The position numbers and the translations under genes are program-made. The notes under the pieces were generated by a model. That model was not told the origin of the DNA. It did not search any database and saw nothing but the letters and a program-made list of their open reading frames with translations. From Thamnaconus septentrionalis (Eukaryota > Chordata > Actinopteri > Tetraodontiformes > Monacanthidae): a stretch of DNA of 64,000 nucleotides. Each line of letters opens with the position of its first letter. Position 1 is the stretch's first letter. The DNA lies in the NCBI GenBank assembly GCA_009823395.1, contig CM020505.1, positions 8,120,129-8,184,128 of the forward strand. Direction: 5' to 3'. Below, piece after piece: positions 1 to 18,230 of this stretch.

Positions 1-1680
1 CCCTGAGGTGACACTGCTGGCACTTCCAGTTCAAAGATGTCCCCTGCAGGAATGTTGAGGAAAGAGACTTTGGTTTATTCCTTTTGATGGCTCGTGTGAG
101 GAAACACAAGATGGCTGCTTGAATAATTAAAAAAAGGCTCTAACTTAACCTCCAAATTACAAAACCCTCTCAAGAAACGAAGGGCAAATAACAACAGAAA
201 ATAATACATTGCAATAAGCTTTTTTTTTTTTTTTCTTCTTTTTTTTCTTAACTTTGATCCATGGATGACTCATGCTTAAAACTCCGGGGGGGAGGCGGGT
301 GGGGTTCGACCCTGTGGCTTTTCTCTCATCATTAACAGAGACGGATTGTTAGTTTGCCCCTGTGAGCGACTGGCATCTTGTCCGGCAGGCTTTACTTGTA
401 GCCCAAAGTGCTTCACTTCAAAGGCAGACAAAATGCACTGTGGCCATACGCCAGCAGAACTAGCAACCAGGCTTACAAATCTCACACATGAGCCACCCCT
501 CATTCATTTGGACACAGTCTTATATCTTTTTCTCCTAATTTTGCCAAGTGTCACTTGCTTACAGCGATCAAGTTTTCAAGTGGCACCAATGTTTGGTTTA
601 GTTGTTTTTGTTTGGTGGGAGGATGGAAAATGGTGTAAAATTGCGATAGTGAAAATGACATTGACATCTGAGCGCTTGTCTTTTTCTTTTCCTTTCTTCC
701 CTGTGATAAACGCTGAGATTCACGGAGGGTTGCACAGGATCTGTTATTTCTGCATAAAGTTCTCGGCGCAAAAACTGACATTGAATTCAACAGCCACCTC
801 TTCCCCGCGCACTTAGAGGCTGATCAAAACACCTCTCCAAATGTCAAGAATGCTTTTTTACTGTCAGGTTTGAGTGGTTGCAATTGCATCCTCCATTCTT
901 TAGTTTCACCACCAGAATCACTCCTTGCCTGCGTTTGCTGCATTTTCTTTGGTTATTGTTCAGCCCCTGAAAATACTCCCCCTTTTTTTTTGGCTCCCTA
1001 ATCCTCCCCTTTTGATTCAGTTTGCACGAGGGATTTGGGCATCTGTCAGCAAGTCTGTTTCATATGTGTTTCCTCAACGTCCAGTTAGTTTTGTCAATAT
1101 ATGTTTAGCTGCCGGGATCTCGGGTCCCCACAGGACTTCCTTGCTGACGTTTGCAGCATCCTTTTGTTGCATCTTCCATCTGGGGCTGTGACTTTGCAGC
1201 TTGTGCGTTTTGGAAAACGCAGGTGTTCGTGTGCACAACCTAAGCCGCTATTGTAGGGAATGTACACATCTCATACGTTCTTGATTTTGCTGCCGCTGCC
1301 ACGGAGTCCTCGACACAATCTGCCCAACATGCTGTCTACTGCAGACCCTGGTAATGAGGGCCTTATTTTTGCTCGCCGTTCTCTGGCAACTTGTTTATGT
1401 ATGATGGGAAGCTTTGGCTTTCATTCTCACGCAGAGAGAGACACGCCTCTGAAAGACCCCTGCTATTGATGTTTCCTCGAGCTACTGCCGGCATGCTCGA
1501 CACACGCGTGAGATCACTGTGAAGAGCCTTTGTATTATTACTTTATTTTGAAGGTCACACATGCCAAAACACAAAGTAAGCCCATGTGCGCCTGACCTGA
1601 ATGTAACCCAGCTCCCTGTTGTTTTCCCAGTGATTAATGCCGTTTCTGTTTTTTTTTTTCTTCTTTGCGTCCTCTTCTAG
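1..1680 (+). other. intron of csmd1 (3' part only)
   Basis: This is the intron before the Sushi 12 exon. It has a T-rich tract at about 219-248 and ends in a pyrimidine-rich run with the acceptor tctag at 1676-1680. I see no exon, RNA gene or recognisable mobile element. The open frames at 346-816 and 925-1191 show no domain and no splice logic. Confidence 0.7.
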
Positions 1681-1869
1681 CGTATCAACTTCAAAACTGC
1701 CAGGATCCTTTTCCTTTCCCAAACGGCGACATCATCAACACCGACTACAGCGCTGGCCAATCCATCACTTTTCAGTGCTACCCAGGTTACGTGTTGATTG
1801 GACACCCAGTGCTGACCTGCTTGCATGGAAACAACAGGAAGTGGAACCACCCTTTCCCTCGCTGTGAAG
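1681..1869 (+). CDS. csmd1: csmd1 exon: Sushi 12 (complete domain)
   Basis: The exon covers residues 1-63 and is phase 1 at both ends, so one exon carries one Sushi module. The four disulfide cysteines occur in the contexts LQNCQDP, TFQCYPGY, LTCLHG and FPRCE. A PGY turn follows Cys 2 and a Trp (RKWN) lies before Cys 4. The start is set by tctag|cg and the end by gaag|gtagga. The reading continues into the next exon as CE-A-PCGYN, the Sushi 12 to CUB 13 junction of CSMD1. Confidence 0.95.
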
Positions 1870-2778
<909 letters not shown>

Positions 2779-2797
2779 TAAGTTTGAGTGCGACATG

Positions 2798-2826
<29 letters not shown>
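2798..2826. repeat. (CA)n microsatellite
   Basis: About 14 perfect CA units, beginning about 20 bases downstream of the CUB 13 donor. Confidence 0.95.
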
Positions 2827-2828
<2 letters not shown>

Positions 2829-3358
2829 TCTTTTAATTGCTGGTCTTTTGAAAAGACTCTTGATTCTTACATCCTGTTTCCTGAATGAATCCTCAAATAT
2901 GACTTTAGATCAGTATTTAACTCTGCACTGTGTCTCCTACACACTTTCCTGAAAATACTTTTTATCGATTTATTTTTTTCACCATGACATGGGGTTCATC
3001 TAAGATGAACCCCAGATGCTTGTGGAAACACTGCACATCAGCGGATCGTGGCTGCGTCCAACAGGTTGATGTGCACAAATCTGTATCCTCACATGATACA
3101 TCTGTATAGTTCATAGCAGGGGATTTCAGGTGTATAGACCCTTAACACATACTTGTCTCTATGCCAAGCGCTACTTTCTCCACAATAATGGGATTCAGTG
3201 TGGAGGTACGACCCGAGTAGAGCGAGTGCGAGAGTAATGCATTTACAATGTGACCACTGACCAATTCAATCTATCTCAGTCCCATTGCCATACGGAGGTC
3301 CAGTGCGGGAACTCTGGCAGTAATGATGAGATTCAGTGGGTAGTGGGAAATGTAATGT

Positions 3359-3383
3359 CGGGAGGGGAGGGGAGGGGAGTGGG
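3359..3383 (+). repeat. GGGGA tandem tract, G-quadruplex motif
   Basis: Three GGGG runs (3364-3367, 3369-3372, 3374-3377) are followed by GGG at 3381-3383, with loops of 1, 1 and 3 bases. This fits the usual four-run G-quadruplex rule on the coding strand. Confidence 0.8.
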
Positions 3384-4880
3384 CTTGGAAAAATCCAATA
3401 GGACTTGAGTTTTTGACAAGTCCAGGCCTATCCCAGAGAAATTTCTCACATGGAACTTTCTGGAAGCAATGGTCTTTGCAGTTAAAAAAAGAAAAAAGGA
3501 CAATGTTGCCGTGTGTAACTGTAATGGGGCTGTGTCATCATCATATTTTGTTGTAAAGGCGTGTCATACAGCAGTTAGTTCCGACCAAGCGTTTGTCTGA
3601 TCCATTTTGTAATTGGGTCTTGCCGCTCAGCCATTTGTGTTTGCAGAGGAAAATAAATGACTAAATCAACAAATCAAAATCTCTTTCATCTTAAAACTGC
3701 CAATTAGGCCAAAGTAGACTTTGCATGACGACAGCGTGGGAGGAAAATCACTATTGAGAGCACTTCCTCTCATCTGACTGCTACAGGGAACGATAGTCCA
3801 AATACTTGTAATGTAATTAATTCTCAGTTCATAACACAGTCAGTGTGTCAAGTTATCCTGCAGCCACAGATAAGTTTTGGAGATTCTGTTTTGTTGTATT
3901 GTTTTTTGTTTTTTTTAACATGGTATGAAAAAACATGTTAATATCATAACAAGCATCAGTGTATAAACTGTGTCTGGAAGAATACACAAGCACTTATTAT
4001 TCTGATTTTAGCACAATAACAATAAGTTTTTTCATTTGTCTCTGCATTTGTGACATTAATCAGGGTTTTATTTTTAATCAAGCTCAAACACAAACACATT
4101 CAACCTAAGAAAGAAAACATTGTTTGCATAATGAACGATTGCAAATCAACAATGATGTTTTTGCTTCTTATCGAAGGTCTAGAAAAACACCTGCTAGGAG
4201 TGGAGCGGCTTTTTCCAAATATTAATCAATATTGAAGTTATCACATAAACACGTGAACGATTCGTAAATGATAAACTAAAAAAAAACATTAAGAACCAAT
4301 TACCTTTGTCTCAAATGGTATTTGTCATTTATTTTCCATCTGTCCATAGTTTTAATGCCGTAGCTTTGTCAATTATTTTGGTGTTGTGAGGGAAAGAGTC
4401 ACAACGACACACAAGTCTGACGGCAGAAGCGTGTGCGCTTGTCAAGTGGCTGGTTGGTGCACTATGAGAGGTTCACCAGGTTTCAGAGAGTTAATGGCTT
4501 CCATTTGGAACATGAACCGGGCCTTTCCAAACGGCCATCTGAAGCATCATAATTACGGAGTTAGTATTTAGAATACTTACTAATTATGTGCATTTGCGGT
4601 GAACTGTAATTCAGCCAGGTTGACATTATCTCGTTGTACTCGTGAGAGGTCTGAAATTGGGGGCACCGCTTTTGTCATATTGTGAGCATTTTACTGTTTG
4701 AATGTGTGAATACGGCAACAGAATGAATGCTGGAGCGACTGGTTCCTTATTTCTATGAGCTGTTCAAACTGGGGAATCAATGCAGGGAATTGTTTTTGGT
4801 TTTGTTTCGATTTAGGAGAGCTTTGCACTGGGAGAAAAAAAACTCTGGTGGTAGGATGTGGAGGTTTTCAAATCATCCGA

Positions 4881-5262
4881 AAGAGGATTAGGGCCAGAAG
4901 AAGAAAAATAATATTACAGGAAGGAGATTTTTTTTAAGTTTCCATTTTGAGTTTTAAGTTGAAATTTCGTGAGTAAAGTCGAAGTAAACAAGAAACTGGT
5001 ACTCCACTAAGCTTGTGCGCAGAGCCTTTCGACTTTAATCTTGGAATTTCAACTTTACGTTAACTTTAATCTCAAAATTTCGACTTTATTCTCAAAATTT
5101 TCACTTTATTCTCGACAAAATTCCACCTTTAATATTGAAATTTTGACTTTATTCTCAAAATTTCCAATTTTATTCACAAAACCAACTTTATTCTCGCAAT
5201 GAAAACTTGAAAAAAAATATTTTCTGAATTTTTAGTTTTTCTCCTCTTGTGGCCCTAACGCT
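4881..5262. mobile_element. Inverted-repeat MITE, copy 1
   Basis: The left end (ATTAGGGCCAGAAGAAG, from about 4887) is roughly the reverse complement of the right end (CTCCTCTTGTGGCCCTAA, 5241-5258). The interior is AT-rich and carries degenerate repeats of a CGACTTTATTCTCAAAATTT-like unit at about 5028-5200. A second copy lies at 31296-31686 with the same ends and the same internal CTCCACTA...CTTGTGCGC segment, so this is a dispersed family. It has no coding capacity. The transposase family is unknown to me. Confidence 0.8.
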
Positions 5263-5266
5263 AACC

Positions 5267-5683
5267 CTGTATGGCAGCGGTCCCCAACCCCCCGGGCCAC
5301 GGACCGGTGACGGTCCGTGGATCATTTGGTACAGGGCCGGACAGAAAGAATAATTAACTTCCATTAAATTAATCCCGTTTCATTCATTATCTGAGTCTGA
5401 ACAATTTTATTTTGAAAAATTACCGGATTCTCTCCGTTACGTCCATCTAACACTCAACTCTTGACGCATGTCAAGGCGCTTGTCTCGGTCACCCGATACG
5501 TTACCACGAGATTAAACCCACAAGCTAGCAAGCTAGCGAGCAACATGAGTGTCGATCGCCACACACACACACACACACACACACCCACGTCAACGATTGC
5601 GCGTTCATGCCGGTCCGTGAAAATATTGTCTCACATTAAACCGGGCCGTGGTGCTAAAAAGGTTGGGGACCGCTGCTGTATGG
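5267..5683. repeat. 8-bp target-site duplication (CTGTATGG) bounding the hAT MITE
   Basis: CTGTATGG at 5267-5274 is repeated exactly at 5676-5683, directly outside the perfect 15-bp terminal inverted repeats. An 8-bp duplication is the signature of hAT transposases. Confidence 0.9.
5275..5675. mobile_element. hAT-type MITE (401 bp)
   Basis: The terminal inverted repeats are CAGCGGTCCCCAACC at 5275-5289 and its exact complement at 5661-5675. They are flanked by a perfect 8-bp target duplication. The body includes the GGGCCACGGACCGGT...GGTCCGTGG stretch common in non-autonomous vertebrate hAT elements, and a CA microsatellite at 5560-5584. It has no transposase frame, so it would depend on a hAT transposase elsewhere. 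The exact duplication suggests a fairly young insertion. It lies just beyond the right end of the other MITE. Confidence 0.9.
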
Positions 5684-7860
5684 GACAGCGGCCTGGATGA
5701 GCAAGCTATTAAAAAATAAAAAAATAAAAAAAAATAAAAAATGGCTGTCAGAGACATTGGCGAGGTCAAATGCATATTCCTGGAGGGATGTTATTAGGAC
5801 CTGTTGCTTTGTGGTTGTTGACCTCAGCAAGGGTCAAGCCCTGTGTGCTCTGGGTCCATGAGTGAGGAGGGGAGACAGTCGCTTCCCCTCAAAGTCGCTT
5901 TGGAAGCTTCAAACCTCTCGTAGAATCTGTTCAACCCGTCTAGAAGGGAGGAATCACCCAGACAGTGTTGCGTCTGCCCTTGTAGTCCAGCACAGCTTGC
6001 TACCACGTCCACCTGGTGTCCCCCGCGGCTCCTGTATTATCCCATTCGTTGCTCCTGAAGACGCCACTGGGTCTTTGTGAGTCACCGTCCTCCATACTTG
6101 TGGCAGAAGACAAAGCGGGGATTGAGTCAGCCAGCGTTGCTCTTTAAAAATACACATTCACACTTTCTCTCTCACACTGTTCTCGTGAAAAAAGCGGTCT
6201 GCAAGAAATGTTAATGAGTTCATGCTATTTTAAACATTCTTTGAGCCAAAGCTCACTTTCATGCGGGAGAATGTTTCATTTGCTCTTCCTGATCATGTTT
6301 TTGCAGCAAGTGTTTATATTCACACCGGCAGCCTTTTGTTGACAAGCCAGCTTCTCGCGGTTTGATGGTGTTGAGTTTATTATGCAGCTCTCTCAGAGGC
6401 GCACTCTCCACTTTTACCCGTGAAGAATCCCAAAGCAACCATTCAAAGTTTCCTGTGCGTTGATTAGGAATTCCTGTGCTTTTCAGAAATAACTTTGGAT
6501 TGTAAATACAGACATCCACTGTGTGAATTCATTTGCCTTGTGTATGTTGAGGATTGAGAAATATCAACATTGTCCAGGGAGAAAATTAGAGCCCCTGTAC
6601 TTGAGCTCTGTTTTGATTTAAATGAGCCAGTAGCACATCTTAATTCTACAAATGAGCTCCAGTACTTTCAGAAGACCTTGAATTACTAAGAGGCAAGATC
6701 CCAGCTGCTCCTGATGAATTGCATTTTTCAAACCCTTGTTTGATCCAGTGACATGATTATTAGGAACCAGAAACTGGGCACTTAGGAACTTTTCTTTAAG
6801 TTACATTTCAACAACATTCAGTGGGTGAAATGAAACTTTTGGATGTTTTTAATAGTTGTTTTTTTTTTTTTTGATAAGTCTAAGAAAAACATTAATTTAG
6901 ATTATTCCATTATATTACTGTGTACTGTGCTTTATATAAAATGAAATCCTGCCAGTTCAAGACAAACAATTATATTAAAAAAAAAAATCCCTTCTCTTGA
7001 AATTTGTCTAGAGACATTTAGGGAAATTATGGGATTTAAATGTAATTAGGGTGTGAAAATGAATGTGTCAGAAGGATGATTATCATTTTCATCATTATTC
7101 CCACTTTTAGAGGAATAATAAAATAAAAGAGTCGACACCCAAAACATTCACCCCCTTTATCACGTTAATTCCATTTCACATTTGATGTATCGTCTCCCTA
7201 CAATGTTACATGTGTCGGCTCATAATATCTAACACATGGTAATTACATTCAGGAGTTTATTAACTGTAACGCATTATGAGTCACCTCATATATTTCACCT
7301 CATATCGTGCTACTCTTGGGACCTAATTTACAGTGACTCAGAATAAAGAGTGCTCAATTGTGTGTTAACGCTCACAGAGTGCACTCTGTTCGGCTGGTGT
7401 GGATTTTGCAGATGAGGGGAATAAATACAGCAGCTAAAAATGACTGCATCATTGACAGCAGGTGCGAACATGATCGGTGGTGTAGCGTTTAAATTGGTCC
7501 TTTGCACGTGTGACTGCTCACGAGCGCCGTAGAGTTTTGCGCGGAAAGCAGAGTGACTGCCATGGCAAAATAGCACTTGTAATGGAATTAGTGGTGTTTC
7601 GAGGCAAATAAACATTACTTTATTTATTCAGCGAATAAATATGGATACTTTTAAATGAAACACAGCACGGGGGGAGGGGCTTTGGCACCAAAGTGAATGC
7701 TGGGAAAAAAACAACAAGAAGAAAACAAAAAAACTCCAGAAACGATGGTGGTATAAGAGGAGAAAACAAAATTAAACAAGCGCATTTATCTAAACTCGGC
7801 AAAAAGTCGAGAACAGTTGGTGGGACAACGGGCGCAGGCCAGGTCTATGTCCCTGTAATG

Positions 7861-8144
7861 CAGTGTTTCTCAAAGTGGGTGGCACGCTCCCCATGGGGGG
7901 CGCAGAGTCACATCAAATTTTCTTCCTCCAAGGTGGGGCGTGACAGAGAAAGTTTGAGAACCACTGCCCTAATGCCATGCAAGTCTATGGGGTCAAAAGT
8001 CAACTTTGTCCTAGAGACATGGGACCACTTGCAGGTTCATTGGGATCCCTCAAGACACAGCCACGTCAAATTTGGGGGGGGGGCATGAAACATTTTCTTC
8101 CTCCAAGGTGTGGCGTGACAGAGAAAGTTTGAGAACCCCTACTG
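7861..8144. mobile_element. hAT-like repeat with duplicated right end
   Basis: The left end is CAGTGTTTCTCAAAG. A first matching right end, TTTGAGAACCACTG, closes at 7966 (13 of 14 bases inverted). The flanks ctgtaatg and ccctaatg agree at 6 of 8 positions. A 46-bp segment at 7917-7962 recurs at 8092-8137 with one mismatch and gives a second right end near 8144. This looks like two overlapping short hAT-family copies or an internal duplication. No protein is encoded. Confidence 0.65.
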
Positions 8145-8585
8145 TAACGTATCCAGGTGTTACCCAGCAGCACACAAACAGGGATCACAATTGGAAGGCG
8201 GAGACACAGAAGGCATAGCATTAGCGTTTCTCAGCAATAAAATGGAATGAATTTCTCCCTGCTGTGACGATGTGGTCTGCTATCTATCGAAATGTGAGTT
8301 ACAAAGATATATTTGAGCATATCTGAACCCATAATGGTTAATACGAAAGCAGCAGCTAATTTGTGCATAAAGCTCCACAAAGTAGATGTCTTTAATTAGT
8401 ATATTCATCAAAACACAGCTACTAATACTGGGTAAAAACAGTAAAAATTGCATAAATATATACATATATGTGCAATCCATAGTATTTGGCATAGCTCACA
8501 GATTTGAAACTGGCCTTGCATGTTCGTTTTGTGACTGATATGAAATGTACTCATGTTTTGTCTGTCACACCACGTCTTGCTAAAG

Positions 8586-8731
8586 GGACGGTCAGGACAC
8601 AGCGAGCCCTCAGCTGGGAGTCTTCAGCGGCAACACAGCCTTGGAGTCGGCCTACAGCTCCAGCCCCAGTGTGCTGATCCGCTTTCACTCTGACTTTTCA
8701 ACTGGAGGCTTCTTCATTCTCAACTTCCACG
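8586..8731 (+). CDS. csmd1: csmd1 exon: CUB 13, C-terminal part
   Basis: The exon covers residues 122-171. It completes the split Trp and reads DGQDTASPQLGVFSGNTALE, then IRFHSDFSTGGFFILNFH, the terminal strands of a CUB domain. It carries no cysteine, matching CSMD1. The acceptor (gctaaag|ggac) has a poor pyrimidine tract, but the phase-2 join to the previous exon is exact. The donor is cacg|gtagac, phase 1. Confidence 0.94.
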
Positions 8732-10939
8732 GTAGACACACACACACTCACACAAAAACACACACACACACACAGGCATCCGTAAAAATATGAACACATG
8801 CAAAGGGAAATGGATATCTTCGTCTTCTCCAAGGCAAAAATTCAAAAAAGTCTTTCAGAATTTATTATATAATGTCGTAATCATGGCTCTGTTTTCTATC
8901 TTTGCTTCTCCTGAATACCAAATTTTATACTTTAAAAAATACATGTTATATAGAAATGAATCCTGATCTCACAGCTTGAAGTTGTCTAAGTGAGAGCATT
9001 TCCTTTTAGAAATCAGGTCTTCATAGAAACCTCTTTGCAACAAGGGAGTGCCGAGAAAAGATGCTGGTTTTTTTCTTCTTCTTTTTATACTTTTCCCCAG
9101 CTCCTGTCATTACTTGGCTTCAATTCTGTGTTTTCTTTTAGTGCAAATTTGCTTGTATCTGTGAAAAGTGTCTTCTACTGGTCTTTCAGAAACATTTCTG
9201 TCATTCTTTGGCTCTCTGAATTGCAGCTTTTATCAGCAGCCTTGAAAGTTTGTAACAGCCCACTCTAAACTGTATCAACACTGTTCAGACTGCGTCTTGC
9301 AACCTCAAGCAATTCTATTTGAGACATGTTGAGTGAATATGATATGAACATTTATCTATCTGTACTAAATGGTTCTTGTCAGGAGAAATATTCTCAAAAA
9401 TAAAAATAGCATAAATGTTATTTAATGCCAGAAATATCCCTGACACTTTTGTTGCTGTTGATAGATCGAGGATGTTCTGGCTAAGCAACAGTTTCAAATT
9501 TTGCAGCTTGTTTCTGAAGTTCTTGCACAGTTTCTTACAAAGCAAACTAAAAGCACTAAAAAGCTTCATATTAAATCATTCAGTATGCCTTTGAACCCAC
9601 AAGGCCATCTGGAAAGAATCTGCACAGGAGATTTTCTCCTCATTTCCCCCCACTTTATACTGAAACATTGTTATATTTTTTTTATTCTTTATTTTTTAAT
9701 TCCTTGAAAGTTTTAGGGAAACATACACTTGTGAAAACATTTTTTCGACGCCTTTCAAATCAGTCGCACATGGAGACTTCAGACTGATTATTTGCGCAAC
9801 ACAGTACATCGCAAATGCACAAGACGTCCATAAACCTTTTTTTACCCACAACTGTATCCTGCTCTGTTTAGAGGAATTTTACATTTGAACATTGAACATT
9901 TGAATATTTTGGTGAAAGTGGTTGAATGTATTGACGAATCTTCGGCAACTTTGGGCATTTCAATTCTTATTCATAACGTACTCTTCAGCAGCAACAAGTA
10001 TGTTTATTTAGTGAAAACTCAAGGTCTGTTTTGATTTGGAGTGGACAGGATCGAGGTCTGCTCTCTGAATGTTCAATTTGATAAGCTCTATAATCAGACC
10101 TGGCAGCCCAGTGAGACCTTTTCATTTTCAGTGGGACAGTCATCCAGCTGTGGCAGCTCATCCACGCTGTTCTGCTTTGGTGTAACTACTATTAGGCACA
10201 CAAAGGATAATAATAATAACCTGCTTAACCCTGTTAATGTTCTCTTCAGTGCATGGTGTATCCACACTCAAGGACAATGGGATCCACTTTCTCACTCTGC
10301 CTATTGTATCTGCTTTGGAGACACCAACAGTGATCTTGTTCACTTTCCTACTGCAGAACTACACAGTAGCTGCATTTCCATTACAGTTTTCACGCAAAAT
10401 AAAAGCAATATTTCAAGTGCAATTGCGATTTGCAGGTGTTTCCAATAAATGGTGTGAAGCACATAAGCCGTAATTCTCCTAAAATCTCATCCCGCGAGAC
10501 TCCACTTTGAGGAGGATGGAGGTACAAAACATTTAGCGATAAATCTGCATTTCGATGTTGTTTGCTGTCAAGAATGGTTGCGATATTTTTCTCCTTGATT
10601 TCTAGTAAAAAAATATTCCGTCTCCTCCACCGTCCAAACAGCGCGCCACTTTCACTTGAAGTGAACTGGTCTCGTGACCCCGTACGTCACAACCGCTGAC
10701 GTGTAAATACAAAAAGTGTTTCCATGACACTTTTGCAATATGTCTCTGTATGGATACATCTGAAAAACCACCTCATGAGATTGTCAAAACCTTTTCGCCA
10801 TATTTGAGAGTTTTGTTTTTTTTTTTTTAAGGTTTAGGTGTTTCCATTACCCTAGTACTGCAATTCTACATTAGTTAGTTTTTATTTCTTTCTTTGTATA
10901 TGAAATATTAAGTGCTGATTTCTTTCTCACTCTTTCTAG
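8732..10939 (+). other. intron
   Basis: A 2.2-kb AT-rich intron. It has an imperfect CA tract at 8736-8774 right after the donor, a probable old interspersed repeat at about 10371-10860, and otherwise nothing I can name. Confidence 0.8.
10371..10860. repeat. Probable interspersed repeat with recurring TTTCCA motifs
   Basis: TTTCCA recurs at 10375, 10439, 10719 and 10841, the last three as GTGTTTCCA. The intervening sequence, including CATCCCGCGAGA near 10488, looks like a dispersed element and not unique intron. I cannot find clear terminal repeats. Confidence 0.3.
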
Positions 10940-11020
10940 CCTATCGCCTAAAGAAGTGTCTTCCTCCCCCTGCCGTGGAGAATGCCGAGGTCATCTATGA
11001 GGATGAAGACTTTCACATAG
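10940..11020 (+). CDS. csmd1: csmd1 exon: Sushi 13, N-terminal part
   Basis: The exon covers residues 171-198. It reads AYRLKKCLPPPAVENAE and ends in DEDFHIG. It holds Cys 1 of Sushi 13 and the linker from CUB 13. It is an 81-base exon, phase 1 at both ends, with acceptor ttctag|cc and donor atag|gtaaaa. Splitting this Sushi over two exons agrees with the next exon, which starts exactly at GDIVKYSC. Confidence 0.94.
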
Positions 11021-13704
<2,684 letters not shown>

Positions 13705-13821
13705 CCCAGTGCCCGGCCAATGAGGAGAGGACTTCATCATCAGGGGTCATATTAAGCCCTGGTTTTCCAAGCAACTACCCCAATAGCCAGACATGCTCAT
13801 GGCTGCTGCACATGATTCCAG
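13705..13821 (+). CDS. csmd1: csmd1 exon: CUB 14, first part
   Basis: The exon covers residues 236-275. It reads AQCPANEERTSSSGVILSPG and then NYPNSQTCSW, the canonical start of a CUB domain with its first cysteine pair. Phase 1 at both ends, acceptor tgcag|cc, donor ccag|gtagag. This last CUB is spread over three exons. Confidence 0.95.
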
Positions 13822-13998
13822 GTAGAGGCAAACATAGCATGCAACAATATTTTTTGACTGCAGTTATGTTTGCATTGTGTGTACACACTACCTGATAGCA
13901 TGTGCGGGAAATCAACACACACAAATCAGTATCATAGTATAATATTTTTTGTAGTTTTTTTTTTCCCAATGTATTTACAAATGACTTTTTCGTGACAG

Positions 13999-14070
13999 GT
14001 TACACCATCAACATCTATGTGGAGATGTTTCACAGCGAGAAACAGTTTGATGAACTGGAGATCTTTGATG
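13999..14070 (+). CDS. csmd1: csmd1 exon: CUB 14, middle part (72 bp)
   Basis: The exon covers residues 275-299: GYTINIYVEMFHSEKQFDEL then EIFDG. The acidic FDELEIFDG segment is where CUB domains place calcium-binding side chains; whether this one binds calcium is inference. The exon is small but in phase on both sides and has a strong donor (gatg|gtaagc). Confidence 0.95.
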
Positions 14071-17911
<3,841 letters not shown>

Positions 17912-18100
17912 CTTCCTACTGTAGCATTAACGATCCTCCGGCTAACGGGGGCGTGATCAACCGGACCAGGCTACGTCCAGGCAGCAAGCTGTTCTATTAT
18001 TGCAACCGCGGTTACCGCCTGGTCGGATCAAGCAACGCCACCTGCAGGCTCCACCCCAATGGGCTTTTCCAGTGGGACACACCACCGCCTTTATGTCAAG
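17912..18100 (+). CDS. csmd1: csmd1 exon: Sushi 14, start of the tandem CCP block
   Basis: The exon covers residues 348-411. It reads ASYCSINDPPANGGVINRT, YYCNRGYRLVG, ATCRLHPNG and FQWDTPPPLCQ. Four cysteines and the Trp near Cys 4 mark a complete Sushi domain. NRT and NAT are sequons. It is the first of 15 uninterrupted Sushi modules. The donor (caag|gtgaac) is followed at once by a TA/TG-rich microsatellite. Confidence 0.95.
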
Positions 18101-18196
18101 GTGAACACAAATATATATGTTTGTGTGTGTAGCACACAAATATACATGTATAAATATATGTACATATGTATCTATGTATGTGTGTGTGTGTATATA

Positions 18197-18230
<34 letters not shown>

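Noticed and set aside
346..816. 156-residue open frame near the left edge
   Set aside because: Cys-rich at the start, but without CUB or Sushi spacing, splice sites or phase fit to csmd1.
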